Below are positions 17,110-25,328 of a DNA stretch of 64,000 nucleotides, in pieces. Source of the DNA: Pseudoalteromonas sp. CO133X (GTDB taxonomy: Bacteria > Pseudomonadota > Gammaproteobacteria > Enterobacterales > Alteromonadaceae); NCBI GenBank assembly GCA_004208945.1, contig SGPE01000021.1:150038-214037 (forward strand). Direction: 5' to 3'. The position numbers and the translations under genes are program-made. Positions within the stretch are counted from its first letter, which is position 1, and every line of letters starts with the position of its first letter. Below the pieces are notes generated by a model that was not told the DNA's origin, searched no databases, and saw only the letters and a program-made list of their open reading frames with translations.

Positions 17110-18162
17110 TCAGAAAGGTTGCGGGTATTGTTTGAATACATTGTTGATATCGGTAAGAGCTTGTTCTGATAGCTCAATTGAAAAAGCTGCTATGTTGTCT
17201 TGCAATTGGGCCATAGAAGTTGCCCCAATAATAGTCGAACTAACACCATCAACTTGGTTACACCACGCAAGAGCAAGTTGTGCTGGCGTTATATTGTAAG
17301 TTTTTGCAATATCGACATAATTTGCAATCGCTTGCTGTGATTGCGCTGTGTCTCTAAATAGTCCATTACGCTGTACCAAAGTCCAGCGACTCCCTTCTGG
17401 GCGATTACCATTTAAATATTTACCGCTCAGCATGCCGCCACCAAGAGCTGACCAAGGCAGATAAGCGACACCTTCGTGAATACATTGCTCTATTAAATAA
17501 GGCCAATCTTTGGCATGCAGTAGGCTAAACTCATTTTGAATAGAAACCATGCGCGGAAGGTTATGCTGCTCACTTAAACGCAGGTATTGGCTAATGCCCC
17601 AAGGCGTATCGTCTGATAAACCACAGTGTTTAATTTTACCAGCCTTTACACAGTCATTCAGACCTTCAAGAATATCGAGCATACCTGCTATATTTTGCTC
17701 GGTGTCGGCATCAGAAAAGCGGACTATACCAGGCCACTGCTTGCCAAAATGTGGCGAAGTACGATTTGGCCAGTGAAGTTGGTATAAATCGATAACATCA
17801 GTTTGTAAACGTTTCAGTGACGCATCAACAGCGTCAATCACAGCTTGACGAGTAATGTCGCCGCCATCACGCACCCAAGATAACCCATTGCCTGCAATTT
17901 TCGTTGCGATGACAAGGTTGTCGCGCTTGTCTTTGTTACGAGCTAACCAATTCCCAATAATTTCTTCTGTTTTTCCGTATGTGTCAGGTGAAGGGGGAAC
18001 GGCATACATTTCGGCAGTATCGATAAAGTTAACGCCTTTATCTAACGCGTAAGCAATTTGTTCATCGGCATCAGCTTGGTTATTTTGCATGCCCCATGTC
18101 ATGCTACCTAGGCAGACACGAGAAACATCAATACCACTTCGGCCAAGTGGACTATAAAGCAT
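17110..18162 (-). CDS. tas: Aldo/keto reductase, Tas type
   Basis: A 350-residue NADPH-dependent oxidoreductase of the aldo/keto reductase superfamily, very close in length and motif order to E. coli Tas. The catalytic residues are visible: aspartate and tyrosine in FIDTAEMY, lysine in IATKIAG and histidine in YQLHWP. The physiological substrate of Tas-type enzymes is poorly defined. The ATG has AAGGA upstream and lies 12 bp after the end of the reading frame of the broken thioesterase, with which it was probably once co-transcribed. Confidence 0.87.
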   Translation of the reverse strand: MLYSPLGRSGIDVSRVCLGSMTWGMQNNQADADEQIAYALDKGVNFIDTAEMYAVPPSPDTYGKTEEIIGNWLARNKDKRDNLVIATKIAGNGLSWVRDGGDITRQAVIDAVDASLKRLQTDVIDLYQLHWPNRTSPHFGKQWPGIVRFSDADTEQNIAGMLDILEGLNDCVKAGKIKHCGLSDDTPWGISQYLRLSEQHNLPRMVSIQNEFSLLHAKDWPYLIEQCIHEGVAYLPWSALGGGMLSGKYLNGNRPEGSRWTLVQRNGLFRDTAQSQQAIANYVDIAKTYNITPAQLALAWCNQVDGVSSTIIGATSMAQLQDNIAAFSIELSEQALTDINNVFKQYPQPF

Positions 18163-18174
18163 ATTAGTTCCTTG

Positions 18175-18603
18175 TTAATCGTGAGAATGGGCTTTGAGTG
18201 CAGTTAATAGCTCATCGCTTAACTGGGCTTTTTTACCCGTTTTAAAATTAAACATAACGACTTGTTATGAGCCAATGGTGGTGACAGCGTCTTGGCTTTC
18301 ACTAAATACAGTGTAATGCATCATAAAACGATCTTGTTCAATGTCACTAATCTTTACGCCAACATGAACTGTATCAGGGAATGTCACAGGGCGTTTATAG
18401 CGGGCATTGTTTTCGCTGATCACAGGGCCTATACCTGTCACTTGTAAATCTTTAAGAAAACCTAGTTGGGTAAAAAAGTCGATTCGAGCTGTTTCGAAAT
18501 AACGAAAATAGACCACATTATTGACATGTTGCAGGGCATCCATTTCACCCCAAGCGACATTAATTTTTGTTCTGATAGGATGTTGTTCTATAAACGATTG
18601 CAT
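18175..18603 (-). pseudogene. 4HBT acyl-CoA thioesterase, interrupted by an in-frame stop
   Basis: The first 112 residues are a hotdog-fold thioesterase of the YbgC/4-hydroxybenzoyl-CoA type, with WGEMDALQHVNNVVYFRY holding the catalytic aspartate. A TAA at 18265-18267 ends the frame, but the same frame continues for 29 more codons (QVVMFNFKTGKKAQLSDELL and so on) to a second TAA at 18175-18177. These 29 residues look like the normal last strand and C-terminus of the family, and the joined length of 142 fits it. The simplest reading is a single nonsense change. A 112-residue truncated product would lack the final strand. A sequencing error or suppression is the alternative. Confidence 0.82.
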
Positions 18604-18756
18604 AGTAAATCTTCATTAATTGTGAGAAAACTTAGGTTAGCAATATGCTGCTTTTAGCTCAAGGAAATTAGAAATTCCGGCAAATTGTGCTAACTTTAAT
18701 GGTTCACGCTTACGTAAAGTGTGGCTCATATAGAATACACAATAAAGGATTTTATT

Positions 18757-18963
18757 ATGCAGCAAATAACAGTGAGGATAATAAAGTGGATAGCCTTGTT
18801 CATCGTACTAGCACTTGCTTTACTCTGCTATAGTATGGGCACTATGTCGGGTTTCATCGCTTTAATTGTGATTGGATTTTTACTTGAAGGCGCATTTTGG
18901 TTATTTGGCTATCGATTATTTAACCGTAAAAAACCGTCTGAGCACTCAAGTCAAACCTCATAG
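18757..18963 (+). CDS. Small two-helix membrane protein, hypothetical
   Basis: A 68-residue protein starting at an ATG with AAAGGA 7 bases upstream (18744-18749); an upstream in-frame GTG at 18721 has no such support. Two hydrophobic stretches (about residues 8-26 and 30-50) predict two membrane segments, ending in a basic, polar tail (NRKKPSEHSSQTS). I do not recognise the family. It sits immediately before the LexA box and dinB on the same strand, but the dinB promoter appears separate. Confidence 0.6.
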   Translation: MQQITVRIIKWIALFIVLALALLCYSMGTMSGFIALIVIGFLLEGAFWLFGYRLFNRKKPSEHSSQTS

Positions 18964-18993
18964 CTTGCACAATTAGGCAGATTAAATAATAAT

Positions 18994-19013
18994 AACTGTA
19001 TAAATGAACAGTT
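18994..19013 (+). promoter_or_regulatory. LexA (SOS) box and promoter of dinB
   Basis: ACTGTATAAATGAACAGT contains the CTGT-N8-ACAG consensus at 18996-19011 with partly matching flanks. A candidate promoter lies just upstream: TTGCAC (18965-18970), a 17 bp spacer and AATAAT (18988-18993), which would put the LexA site over the transcription start. DinB is a classic SOS gene, which supports the call. Confidence 0.85.
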
Positions 19014-19025
19014 GTTATGTGCCTG

Positions 19026-20078
19026 ATGAAAAAATTCATTCACATTGATATGGATTGCTTTTATGCCGCCGTTGAGATGCGTGATAACCCTGCATTGGCA
19101 AGTGTGCCGTTAGCAATTGGCGGTAATAGTCGTCGTGGGGTGCTTTCTACAGCTAACTATATTGCCCGCCAATACGGTGTGCGTTCGGCAATGTCTAACT
19201 ACCACGCCAAACAATTGTGTCCTGATCTGGTCATTGTGCCTGGGCGAATGCAGGTCTACAAAGACATCTCCACGCAAATACGCGCTATTTTCGCTAAATA
19301 TACCGACCTAATTGAGCCCTTATCACTTGATGAGGCTTACCTTGATGTAACTAACAGCACCGCCTGTAAAGGCAGTGCTACGCTTATGGCTCAGCAAATC
19401 CGTCAAGAAATCTATGATACGACAGGCCTGACTGCATCTGCTGGTGTTGCGCCAGTTAAGTTTATTGCCAAAATTGCCAGCGATGAAAACAAACCCAATG
19501 GTCAGTTTGTCGTGTTACCTGAGCAAGTCGATGACTTTTTAGCAAAATTGCCGCTGGGTAAAATTCCTGGTGTAGGTAAGGTGACATTGGAAAAGCTGCA
19601 ACTTAAAGGGCTCTATACAGGAGCTGATGTTCGCGCAAAAGGGGTTAATTGGATGCAGCAGCATGTTGGAAATTTTGGCGTTTCTTTATATCAAAAGTGT
19701 GCGGGTGAATACATTGGTAAGGTATCCACAGAGCGGGTACGTAAATCACTGAGTGTTGAGCATACCTATGAATACAACAAAAATAATTTAGATGAATGTT
19801 TAAGCCAGTTACCTTCTTTAATGGATGAATTAACACGCCGCCTTGATAAACAGCAATTACATAACCGAATAAATAAACTATCGGTAAAAGTGAAGTTTGC
19901 GAACTTTGTAGTAACCAGTGCCGATCAAAGTCATCATCAATTAGATGAAAGTATATTTTCAGAGTTATTAAGTAAAGCGTATGAACGTGGCAAAGACCAA
20001 CCAGTGCGTTTATTAGGAATAGGTGTTGGAATAAAGAGTCAAGCTCATGAGCATTTTCAGCTCAGTATATTAGACTAA
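19026..20078 (+). CDS. dinB: DNA polymerase IV (Y family)
   Basis: A 350-residue error-prone translesion polymerase, almost the same length as E. coli DinB. The catalytic acidic residues lie in HIDMDCFYAAVE at the N-terminus and SLDEAYLD near residue 105; the helix-hairpin-helix region (KIPGVGKVT) and the little-finger domain follow. The ATG at 19026 is preferred because it gives the usual MKKFIHID beginning; 19017 is an in-frame alternative three codons earlier. No strong Shine-Dalgarno sequence is visible. The LexA box directly upstream indicates SOS control. Confidence 0.95.
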   Translation: MKKFIHIDMDCFYAAVEMRDNPALASVPLAIGGNSRRGVLSTANYIARQYGVRSAMSNYHAKQLCPDLVIVPGRMQVYKDISTQIRAIFAKYTDLIEPLSLDEAYLDVTNSTACKGSATLMAQQIRQEIYDTTGLTASAGVAPVKFIAKIASDENKPNGQFVVLPEQVDDFLAKLPLGKIPGVGKVTLEKLQLKGLYTGADVRAKGVNWMQQHVGNFGVSLYQKCAGEYIGKVSTERVRKSLSVEHTYEYNKNNLDECLSQLPSLMDELTRRLDKQQLHNRINKLSVKVKFANFVVTSADQSHHQLDESIFSELLSKAYERGKDQPVRLLGIGVGIKSQAHEHFQLSILD

Positions 20079-20183
20079 AGGTTAACACCTTGGTGGTTGA
20101 AAGTTTGATAGTGTCTAATGGGGTGCTAAATCTTTCTATACACCTCCTTAAGACAACATTATAACTAAATAAGAGAGATGACT

Positions 20184-21866
20184 ATGCAATCGGTCGTGAT
20201 CGTGCTGCTCGGAATAATCGGTATGTTGTTCGGATGGTTTTTCTATTCGAAATTCATCGCCGAGAAGATTTTCAAAATGGATGATAATTTTGTCACACCC
20301 GCTCATGAACTTGAAGATGGTGTTGACTATGTGCCTACAAACAAGGTTGTGTTGTGGGGCCATCATTTTACTTCAGTGGCAGGTGCTGCGCCGATAGTCG
20401 GCCCAGCGATTGCTGTATACTGGGGCTGGGTACCTGCTGTACTTTGGGTTGTATTTGGTACTATTTTCTTCGCTGGTGTGCATGACATGGGCGCTTTGTG
20501 GGCCAGTGCCCGCAATAAAGGCAAGTCAATGGGGGCACTGTCTGAGACGGTGATAGGTAAACGCACCCGTGCGTTATTTATGATTGTGGTATTTTTAGTA
20601 CTGCTAATGGTCAACGCTGTATTTGGCGTTGTTATTGCCAAGTCATTTGTATCACAACCAAATGCTGTTTTTCCTGCTTGGGCTGCCATTGTTGTTGCTC
20701 TAGTTATTGGTCAGTTATTAAGACGTAAAGTGTCTTTAATCCCACTTTGCTTTGTTGGTGTGGGGATACTTTATTACACCATTTATCTAGGAAGCGGAAT
20801 GCCAATTGCTTTACCTGACGAAATGTTTGGTTTAAGCGCAAATGCGAACTGGATTATTATTTTATTCATTTATGCTGCTATCGCCTCACTTCTACCTGTA
20901 TGGATGCTGCTGCAACCACGCGACTTTATTAATGGTATGCAACTACTGGTTGGTTTAGTCCTGCTATATGGTGCGGTATTTATTTCTATGCCAGATATCA
21001 CAGCGCCTGCATTTAATACCCAAACTGCGGTGGATACGCCAAGTATTATTCCGCTGCTATTTGTTACTATTGCCTGTGGTGCGGTGTCTGGTTTCCACGG
21101 TATCGTGTCATCAGGCACGAGCTCTAAACAGCTAAATAAAGAAACCGATGGCCGTTTTGTTGGTTATTTAGGTGCCGTGGGCGAAGGCATGCTAGCGTTG
21201 ATTACCTTAGTTGCGGTAAGTGGTGTTGCGCTTGCTGTTTCGCCTGAAGAGTGGCATGAAATTTACAGTCATTTAGGGGCTGGTAGTGTCAGTGCATTTA
21301 TTAATGGCGGTGCTAACTTAATTGAAAGTGGCTGGGGCTTATCAAACGAGATAGCTTCAACATTACTTGCCGTGATGGTTGTGTTATTCGCTGGTACAAC
21401 GATGGATTCGGGTGTGCGTCTACAGCGTTATATTATCCAAGAATGGGGTGATATTTATAACATCAGTATTATTCGCAATGGTGTGATTGCAACCTTAATT
21501 GCCGTATTGTGTTGCTTACTACTCGCTTTTGGTGCTGGTGGCGCTGATGGCAGTGGCGGTATGATTATTTGGCCTTTATTTGGTTCTACTAACCAGATCC
21601 TTGCAAGCTTAACGTTACTGGTTATTTCTGTGATGTTAATTAAAGCGAACCGCCCTGCAAAATATACACTGATCCCGATGAGCTTTGTGCTAGTGATGGC
21701 GTTTTTTGCTGGCGTAATAAAACTGGGTGAATACTATCAGCAAGGTAACTGGCTGTTAGTTACCCTTGATGTTTTAGTGCTTGTAATTAGCGTTCTGGTG
21801 ATGTTAGAAGCGTGGTCTGTGATCGTTAAGCATCGTAACGATAATAAGCAAGTTACAGAGCAGTAA
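20184..21866 (+). CDS. cstA: CstA-family transporter (carbon starvation protein)
   Basis: A 560-residue polytopic inner-membrane protein of the CstA/BtsT family, which imports peptides or pyruvate during carbon limitation. The conserved N-terminal block is visible (NKVVLWGHHFTSVAGAAPIVGPA, then FAGVHDMGALWAS), followed by many hydrophobic segments. It is shorter than the 701-residue E. coli CstA, as in the shorter branch of the family. AAGAGAG at 20171-20177 lies 6 bases before the ATG at 20184; the in-frame ATG at 20178 directly abuts that element and is less likely. The substrate cannot be fixed from sequence. Confidence 0.88.
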   Translation: MQSVVIVLLGIIGMLFGWFFYSKFIAEKIFKMDDNFVTPAHELEDGVDYVPTNKVVLWGHHFTSVAGAAPIVGPAIAVYWGWVPAVLWVVFGTIFFAGVHDMGALWASARNKGKSMGALSETVIGKRTRALFMIVVFLVLLMVNAVFGVVIAKSFVSQPNAVFPAWAAIVVALVIGQLLRRKVSLIPLCFVGVGILYYTIYLGSGMPIALPDEMFGLSANANWIIILFIYAAIASLLPVWMLLQPRDFINGMQLLVGLVLLYGAVFISMPDITAPAFNTQTAVDTPSIIPLLFVTIACGAVSGFHGIVSSGTSSKQLNKETDGRFVGYLGAVGEGMLALITLVAVSGVALAVSPEEWHEIYSHLGAGSVSAFINGGANLIESGWGLSNEIASTLLAVMVVLFAGTTMDSGVRLQRYIIQEWGDIYNISIIRNGVIATLIAVLCCLLLAFGAGGADGSGGMIIWPLFGSTNQILASLTLLVISVMLIKANRPAKYTLIPMSFVLVMAFFAGVIKLGEYYQQGNWLLVTLDVLVLVISVLVMLEAWSVIVKHRNDNKQVTEQ

Positions 21867-21873
21867 ACTTAGC

Positions 21874-21912
21874 TTGCCAGCCATAAAGCAGCTTAATTTG
21901 CTTGGCTGGCAA
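21874..21912 (+). terminator. Hairpin after cstA
   Basis: TTGCCAGCCA pairs perfectly with TGGCTGGCAA across a 19-base loop, starting 8 bp after the cstA stop. There is no U-tract, so it may stabilise the 3' end rather than terminate. Confidence 0.4.
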
Positions 21913-21937
21913 TAGCTGACCAAATCAATGATAATAC

Positions 21938-21969
21938 GGTCCTATGTTTCTAACAGCAGGACCTTTTTT
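21938..21969 (+). promoter_or_regulatory. Terminator-like hairpin abutting the aminopeptidase ATG
   Basis: GGTCCT (21938-21943) pairs with AGGACC (21958-21963) over a 14-base loop and is followed by six T residues, directly adjoining the ATG at 21970. The 3' arm includes the only Shine-Dalgarno-like sequence (CAGGA), so folding would both hide the ribosome site and resemble an intrinsic terminator. The six-pair stem is short. Confidence 0.45.
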
Positions 21970-23496
21970 ATGGCATACCCTCATGCAATGTCAGCACCTC
22001 AGATTGCTGATGCAGATCACGATGCATTAATTATTATCAGTGATGACTTTTCTTCTTTAGCTGATCAAAACTTAAGCCAAGCAATTACTACACATCAAGC
22101 TGTTGATGCACGTATTGGTAAGCAAGTAACGTTACTTGTGATTGATTCTAAACGTGTAATTTTAGCACCAACAGGTCCACTTAATCGCGACTATGACGAT
22201 GTACGTCGTTATTTTGATGCTGCAAAGCAAGGTATATTAGAAGCCAAAGCATCAGGTAGCACTAAACCAGCTTTGTATTTACCACAAGCAAGCCAAGATG
22301 GGCGTTATCAACATGCACTTGAGGTGGCTTTTTTAGGTGCATGTCAGGCATTGTGGCAACCGCTTGAAGCGCGAGAATTTCATGGGCAATCCATTGAGCC
22401 TATCAGTCAAATTAGCCTTATTGGTGCAAATGAGCAAACAACGAAAGCTGTGAATGCGATTGCAGCGGGTCAATATGCTGCGCGTGATTTATGTGGTACT
22501 GAGCCTGAGCGTATGGCACCACCACGTTTTGCAGATTACTGCGTTGAGTTATTTGCAGGCAGCAAGGTATCTGTTGAGGTGATTTCAGATATCAACACTA
22601 TTGATAAAGATTACCCAATGATGAGCACGGTAGCACGTGCTTCTTACGCTGTTGAGCGCCATCACCCACGCGTTGTGAAACTAGAATATGTACCTGCTGA
22701 AGGCGACGTTGAGCGTACCTTGATGTTTGTTGGTAAGGGTTTAGTTTACGATACCGGTGGTGCAGACCTTAAAGTGGGTGGCTTTATGGCAGGTATGAGC
22801 CGCGATAAGGGCGGTGCAGCTTCGGTTGCTGGCTTTATGAAATCAGTCGCTGACTTTGCTCCAAAAGGCGTAAAAGTGATTGCTTACTTAGCTGTGGTTC
22901 GTAATTCGATTGGTTCTGATTGTTTTGTTCCAGATGAAATCATTACGAGTCGTGAAGGTGTGCGTGTTCGAATCGGTAACACAGATGCTGAAGGTCGTTT
23001 AGCTATGGGTGACTTACTAAGCGAAATGAAAGACCGTGCGTTAAACGAAGTAAATCCAGAGTTATTCACCGTGGCGACTTTAACAGGCCATGCAGCACGA
23101 GCAATGGGGCCTTACAGTGCTTATGTTGAAAATGGCCCTGCACGCCAAGCTAATATTTCACGTAAGCTTGCTGATTTAGGTGACTTATGGGCCGATGGTG
23201 CAGAAGTATCTCGCAGCCGTCGTGAAGATTATGACTTCATTCGCCCTCGCACGTTAGCTGACGATGTACTTTCAAGTAATAACGCTGCGTCAGCTGTAAC
23301 TGCTCGTGGTCATCAGTTCCCAATGGCATTCTTAGCGATTGTTGGTGGCTTAGATAAACATGGCACTGAATCAGCGCAACCATTACCTTATGTTCATATG
23401 GATATCGCAGGTAGCGGCGTAGAAGGTGGCGATTGGCAGCATGGCAAGCCAACCGCTGCAACAGTTAGTAGCTTATTTGCACGTTATTGTTTGTAA
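21970..23496 (+). CDS. M17 leucyl aminopeptidase family protein
   Basis: A 508-residue cytoplasmic two-metal aminopeptidase. The M17 signature NTDAEGRL is intact, with metal ligands also in KGLVYDTGGADLKVGGFMAGMSRDKGGA. The start at 21970 is chosen because CAGGA lies 8 bases upstream; an in-frame ATG at 21928 would add 14 residues in what is probably untranslated leader. It would release N-terminal amino acids from peptides. The N-terminal domain differs from classical PepA, so the exact subfamily is left open. An intrinsic terminator follows. Confidence 0.9.
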   Translation: MAYPHAMSAPQIADADHDALIIISDDFSSLADQNLSQAITTHQAVDARIGKQVTLLVIDSKRVILAPTGPLNRDYDDVRRYFDAAKQGILEAKASGSTKPALYLPQASQDGRYQHALEVAFLGACQALWQPLEAREFHGQSIEPISQISLIGANEQTTKAVNAIAAGQYAARDLCGTEPERMAPPRFADYCVELFAGSKVSVEVISDINTIDKDYPMMSTVARASYAVERHHPRVVKLEYVPAEGDVERTLMFVGKGLVYDTGGADLKVGGFMAGMSRDKGGAASVAGFMKSVADFAPKGVKVIAYLAVVRNSIGSDCFVPDEIITSREGVRVRIGNTDAEGRLAMGDLLSEMKDRALNEVNPELFTVATLTGHAARAMGPYSAYVENGPARQANISRKLADLGDLWADGAEVSRSRREDYDFIRPRTLADDVLSSNNAASAVTARGHQFPMAFLAIVGGLDKHGTESAQPLPYVHMDIAGSGVEGGDWQHGKPTAATVSSLFARYCL

Positions 23497-23510
23497 GTTA
23501 TTAGATTAAG

Positions 23511-23537
23511 AAAAAACCCGCGTCATGCGGGTTTTTT
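23511..23537. terminator. Bidirectional intrinsic terminator, aminopeptidase/chemoreceptor
   Basis: An 11 bp stem, AAAAAACCCGC / GCGGGTTTTTT, with loop GTCAT, between the converging aminopeptidase and chemoreceptor genes. Confidence 0.92.
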
Positions 23538-23541
23538 GTCG

Positions 23542-25179
23542 TTAGTCGAGCTTAAAGCGGTTTACAACATCGCTTAATGCTTGGGAGCTTTGCTTTAAGT
23601 TTTCACTGTCATTTGATAACCCTTGAGTATTTGATAGGGATTGCTCTGTTGACTGTGAAAGTTCATTTATTCGTAAATTTACCTCATCTGCTGCGCTTGT
23701 TTGTTGCTCTGTGGCGCGTGCTATTTGGCTGTTCATGTCTTTAATTACACTCACTAAACGCTCAATTTCTGTTAGCGATGTGTTCGCTTCACCAGCTTGT
23801 AGCACGGTATCGCTCGAAAGCTGCTGACTTGCTGAAACTGCATCAACAGCGGCTTGGGCACCGGTTTGTAATTTACTGATCATGGCTTGAATTTCATCAG
23901 TGCTCTTGCCTGTGCGGCTGGCAAGGGTACGCACTTCATCAGCGACAACAGCAAAGCCGCGGCCTTGTTCACCAGCACGAGCTGCTTCTATAGCTGCGTT
24001 CAACGCCAGTAGGTTGGTTTGCTCGGCGATACTGCGAATCACATCAAGTACAGAGCCTATATTGTTACTTTCGGCAGCAAGGTCTGCGGTCGCTTGACTG
24101 ACTTGCTCAATATTATGTGACAATGTCTCTATCGCTGTGATGGTTTTATTCAGTACTTGCTTGCCATTTTCAGCGTTGTGGGATGCTTCATTGGCTGCAT
24201 GCTCGGCTTGTTCGGCATTTTGACTAACATCGTGGATTTGATGCGTCATTTGCTCCATTGCTGTAGCCACTTGAGTTGAACTGTCATTTTGAAGTTCTAT
24301 AAATGACAGGTTGGTTTTACTGGCATCATCGACATTGTGAGCGTATTGGTTCACTTGCTGGGCATTATGTGCAACATGCTTGAGCGATTCACGCATTTTA
24401 GCTGTGTAAAGATTAAAGTAGCGCGATAACCGTGATACTTCATCATTACCATTTTCATCAAGTTGCTGAGTTAAGTCACCTTCTCCTTGAGAAATGTCTT
24501 TCATCATGTCTGCAGCAAGCTGCGTTGGCCGTAAAATGCTATTTGCAATGAGATAACTGAGCGCCGTTAACAAGGCGATAATGATTACGGCAGTGATAAT
24601 GACGTGGTTTCGTAGTGAAGCGAATGCTTCTTCTATGGTATCGATATAGACACCTGAGCCAACAATCCATTGCCACTTAGCAAACCCTTTAACATAGGCA
24701 ATTTTATCGACGGGTTGATCTTTCCCAGGCTTTGGCCACTTGTAAGGGATAAATCCTTCACCTTGCTTTTTGACAATATTGACCATATCGACAAATAACA
24801 GTACGCCATCAGGATCTTTACTGCCTGCAAGCGATTTACCATTTAGTTCTGGTTTAAATGGATGCATCACCATAACTGGTTGGTAGTCATTAATCCAAAA
24901 ATAATTGTTGTTGTCGTAACGTAGTGCAGAAATAGTTTGTAAGGCAGCTTGTTTTGCTTGTTCTTCGCTGAGTTTGCCTTCTGTAAAAAGTGCATAGTTA
25001 TGTTCAATAATACTATGAGCTGATTCAACTAGGTTTTGGGTTTTGATGTATTGTTCTTGTTCTAAAGATTCATATTGTTGCGTTAAGCTTGATATGCTTA
25101 AAAAGATAAGACCAATCACTACTACGCTCACCAACATGGCAAGACGTTGTAAAATAGTAAAGCGGCGTAAATAATTCAT
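23542..25179 (-). CDS. Methyl-accepting chemotaxis protein with Cache sensor
   Basis: A 545-residue chemoreceptor. A membrane segment at about residues 10-30 is followed by a single-Cache periplasmic domain (about 35-185; NNYFWINDY and [10 protein letters not shown] are typical). A second membrane segment at about 190-210, a HAMP domain, and a long cytoplasmic coiled coil with the conserved hairpin tip [32 protein letters not shown] complete it. GAAGGA precedes the ATG. It signals to CheA/CheW elsewhere in the genome. Small organic acids are common ligands of such sensors, but the ligand here is unknown. Confidence 0.93.
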   Translation of the reverse strand: MNYLRRFTILQRLAMLVSVVVIGLIFLSISSLTQQYESLEQEQYIKTQNLVESAHSIIEHNYALFTEGKLSEEQAKQAALQTISALRYDNNNYFWINDYQPVMVMHPFKPELNGKSLAGSKDPDGVLLFVDMVNIVKKQGEGFIPYKWPKPGKDQPVDKIAYVKGFAKWQWIVGSGVYIDTIEEAFASLRNHVIITAVIIIALLTALSYLIANSILRPTQLAADMMKDISQGEGDLTQQLDENGNDEVSRLSRYFNLYTAKMRESLKHVAHNAQQVNQYAHNVDDASKTNLSFIELQNDSSTQVATAMEQMTHQIHDVSQNAEQAEHAANEASHNAENGKQVLNKTITAIETLSHNIEQVSQATADLAAESNNIGSVLDVIRSIAEQTNLLALNAAIEAARAGEQGRGFAVVADEVRTLASRTGKSTDEIQAMISKLQTGAQAAVDAVSASQQLSSDTVLQAGEANTSLTEIERLVSVIKDMNSQIARATEQQTSAADEVNLRINELSQSTEQSLSNTQGLSNDSENLKQSSQALSDVVNRFKLD

Positions 25180-25275
25180 GTATGTTCCTTCGTCATGCTC
25201 ATAGGAGCAATGTATTAAGCGTAGCTAAAATAGGTCGAAAATCTAGTTAACTAGTAGAATATATTGAGACAAAAA

Positions 25276-25301
25276 AAAGGCTGATTTTACAATCAGCCTT
25301 T
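25276..25301 (-). terminator. Intrinsic terminator after the S9 peptidase gene
   Basis: An 11 bp stem, AAAGGCTGATT / AATCAGCCTTT, with loop TTAC; the A run on its left becomes the U-tract of the minus-strand transcript. Confidence 0.88.
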
Positions 25302-25328
25302 AGTCTAAGTTATCGAAATTAAACCAAA

